Origin: Mogibacterium sp.
Lineage (GTDB): Bacteria; Bacillota; Clostridia; Peptostreptococcales; Anaerovoracaceae
Assembly (NCBI GenBank): GCA_017512145.1
Contig: JAFWHB010000032.1
Span: 62,001-126,000, forward strand
Reading direction: 5' to 3'
Length of the DNA stretch: 64,000 nucleotides
A model generated the notes under the pieces. That model made no database searches. It worked only from the letters and a program-made list of their open reading frames with translations, and was not told the DNA's origin. Shown in pieces: positions 63,313-64,000 of this stretch. The position numbers were made by a program, and so were the translations under genes. How positions within the stretch are numbered: the stretch's first letter is position 1; each line of letters opens with the position of its first letter.

Positions 63313-64000
63313 ATGGCTAAATATGAACATATTGTAACTAACGAAGAAGTCGGTCTCACTATCAATCAGATCCTGAGAGCTAATTACAAATTCTCATCAA
63401 GGTTCAGGACCAAGATGAAGTATCAGTCTCTTGTAGACCTGAATGGTGTGCAGTCGCCCGGATACTTAAGACCTGAGGCCGGAGATGTTATCGGCGTAAG
63501 ATTGCCTGATGAGACCAGCGACTTCCCACCTGAAGATATCCCTCTTGATATCGTATATGAAGATGATGATCTGATCCTGATCAATAAACAGCCCGGAATA
63601 ATCGTTCATCCGACCAAGGGGCATCCTGACCATACCATCGCTAATGGCGTAATGAAATACATGGCCGATACACATCAGTCATTCAAGGTCAGATTCGCCA
63701 ACCGCATAGACATGGATACTACTGGCATCATCATCGTAGCTAAGAATGCCAACGCTCAGAACGATCTGTCTGATCAGATGAGACATAATGCTGTGGTCAA
63801 GAAGTATATAGCTCTTGTTGAGGGAACCGTTGAGCAGGATCACTTCACTATCGAGCTGCCGATAGGACGACCGACTCAGGAGTCTATAAGACGCGAGGTA
63901 ATGACAGACGGCGGCAAGAATGCGGTTTCGGAGGTCAGAGTCATAGAGAGGTTCGAATCCGCGAAGTTCGGACCGCATTCGCTCGTTGAAGTACTGCTCC
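63313..64000 (+). CDS. RluA-family pseudouridine synthase, N-terminal part (runs off the end)
   Basis: The frame opens at ATG 63313 and is still open at base 64000, so about 229 codons are visible. The first 75 residues look like an S4-type RNA-binding domain; the catalytic block is NRIDMDTTGIIIVAKN, corresponding to HRLDxxTSGLLLxAK, with the catalytic Asp kept and His changed to Asn. YEDDDLILINKQPGIIVHP and KKYIALVEG also fit RluA/RluD. It modifies uridine in 23S rRNA or tRNA; the exact site is not clear. It lies 22 bases after nadK. Confidence 0.9.
   Translation, partial: MAKYEHIVTNEEVGLTINQILRANYKFSSRFRTKMKYQSLVDLNGVQSPGYLRPEAGDVIGVRLPDETSDFPPEDIPLDIVYEDDDLILINKQPGIIVHPTKGHPDHTIANGVMKYMADTHQSFKVRFANRIDMDTTGIIIVAKNANAQNDLSDQMRHNAVVKKYIALVEGTVEQDHFTIELPIGRPTQESIRREVMTDGGKNAVSEVRVIERFESAKFGPHSLVEVLL

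Noticed and set aside
1..64000. CRISPR arrays, rRNA genes, insertion sequences, toxin-antitoxin pairs
   Set aside because: I looked for regular repeats, rRNA signatures and transposase or toxin motifs on both strands and saw none.

Overview
The window looks like a single stretch of chromosome from a low-to-mid GC member of the Firmicutes, most likely an anaerobic, probably non-sporulating member of the Clostridia. The signs are a fused SecDF, RNase J, a HemZ-type radical SAM protein, the DXP isoprenoid pathway, a trmR-trhP-mltG block in the Bacillus order, a 2-hydroxyacyl-CoA dehydratase-type activase, and Gram-positive GAAC-N4-GTTC SOS boxes. The family cannot be fixed from sequence alone; Lachnospiraceae or Anaerovoracaceae-like lineages are reasonable guesses. 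I see no insertion sequence, prophage, plasmid gene, rRNA operon or CRISPR array. This is core genome with a few unusual pieces.

Layout. Positions 1-2438 (+) hold the end of a metallophosphoesterase and a two-domain membrane protein. A 723-base gap (2439-3161) carries strong hairpins and a possible decayed gene. From 3162 to 60602 every protein gene lies on the minus strand, in tight, often overlapping operons. In the direction of transcription (high to low coordinate) these are: (a) an unknown protein, dgt, dnaG, rpoD, trmK and a YkvI-type transporter; (b) rnpB, then a giant fused activase, yebC, a candidate small RNA and an odd P1 peptidase; (c) polA and coaE; (d) two tRNA-Leu genes leading straight into yajC; (e) secDF, rel, an MBL hydrolase, hemZ, hisS, aspS, nadD, yqeK, rsfS, leuS, RNase J and a YlbF protein; (f) efp, mltG, trmR, trhP, a CNNM protein, an Asp23 protein, nusB, a TsaD-like paralogue, xseA, xseB, ispA, dxs and tlyA; (g) an aminotransferase; (h) mutS, mutL, miaA, a tyrosine recombinase, an ynbB-like PLP enzyme, a TVP38 protein, ybaK and metY; (i) a small LysM membrane protein under a double LexA-box promoter. 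From 60671 the strand flips to pepF, nadK and an RluA-type pseudouridine synthase that runs off the end.

How the parts fit. Most genes serve translation (aminoacyl-tRNA synthetases, tRNA modification, EF-P, RsfS, NusB), replication and repair (dnaG, polA, mutSL, xseAB, dgt), Sec export (secDF, yajC), NAD and CoA synthesis (nadD, nadK, coaE), isoprenoids (dxs, ispA) and sulfur amino acids (metY, ynbB-like, ybaK).

The least ordinary items are: the SOS-controlled LysM protein, which looks like a YneA-type division inhibitor away from lexA; the P1 peptidase with an acidic Pro/Glu-rich insert of about 190 residues placed just before its predicted self-cleavage site; the activase in which two iron-sulfur ATPase halves are fused in one chain; the tRNA-Leu to yajC junction with only a 19-base spacer; a DUF975-CmpB membrane fusion; and two intergenic regions with RNA-like structure at 2.44-2.61 kb and 48.45-48.60 kb.
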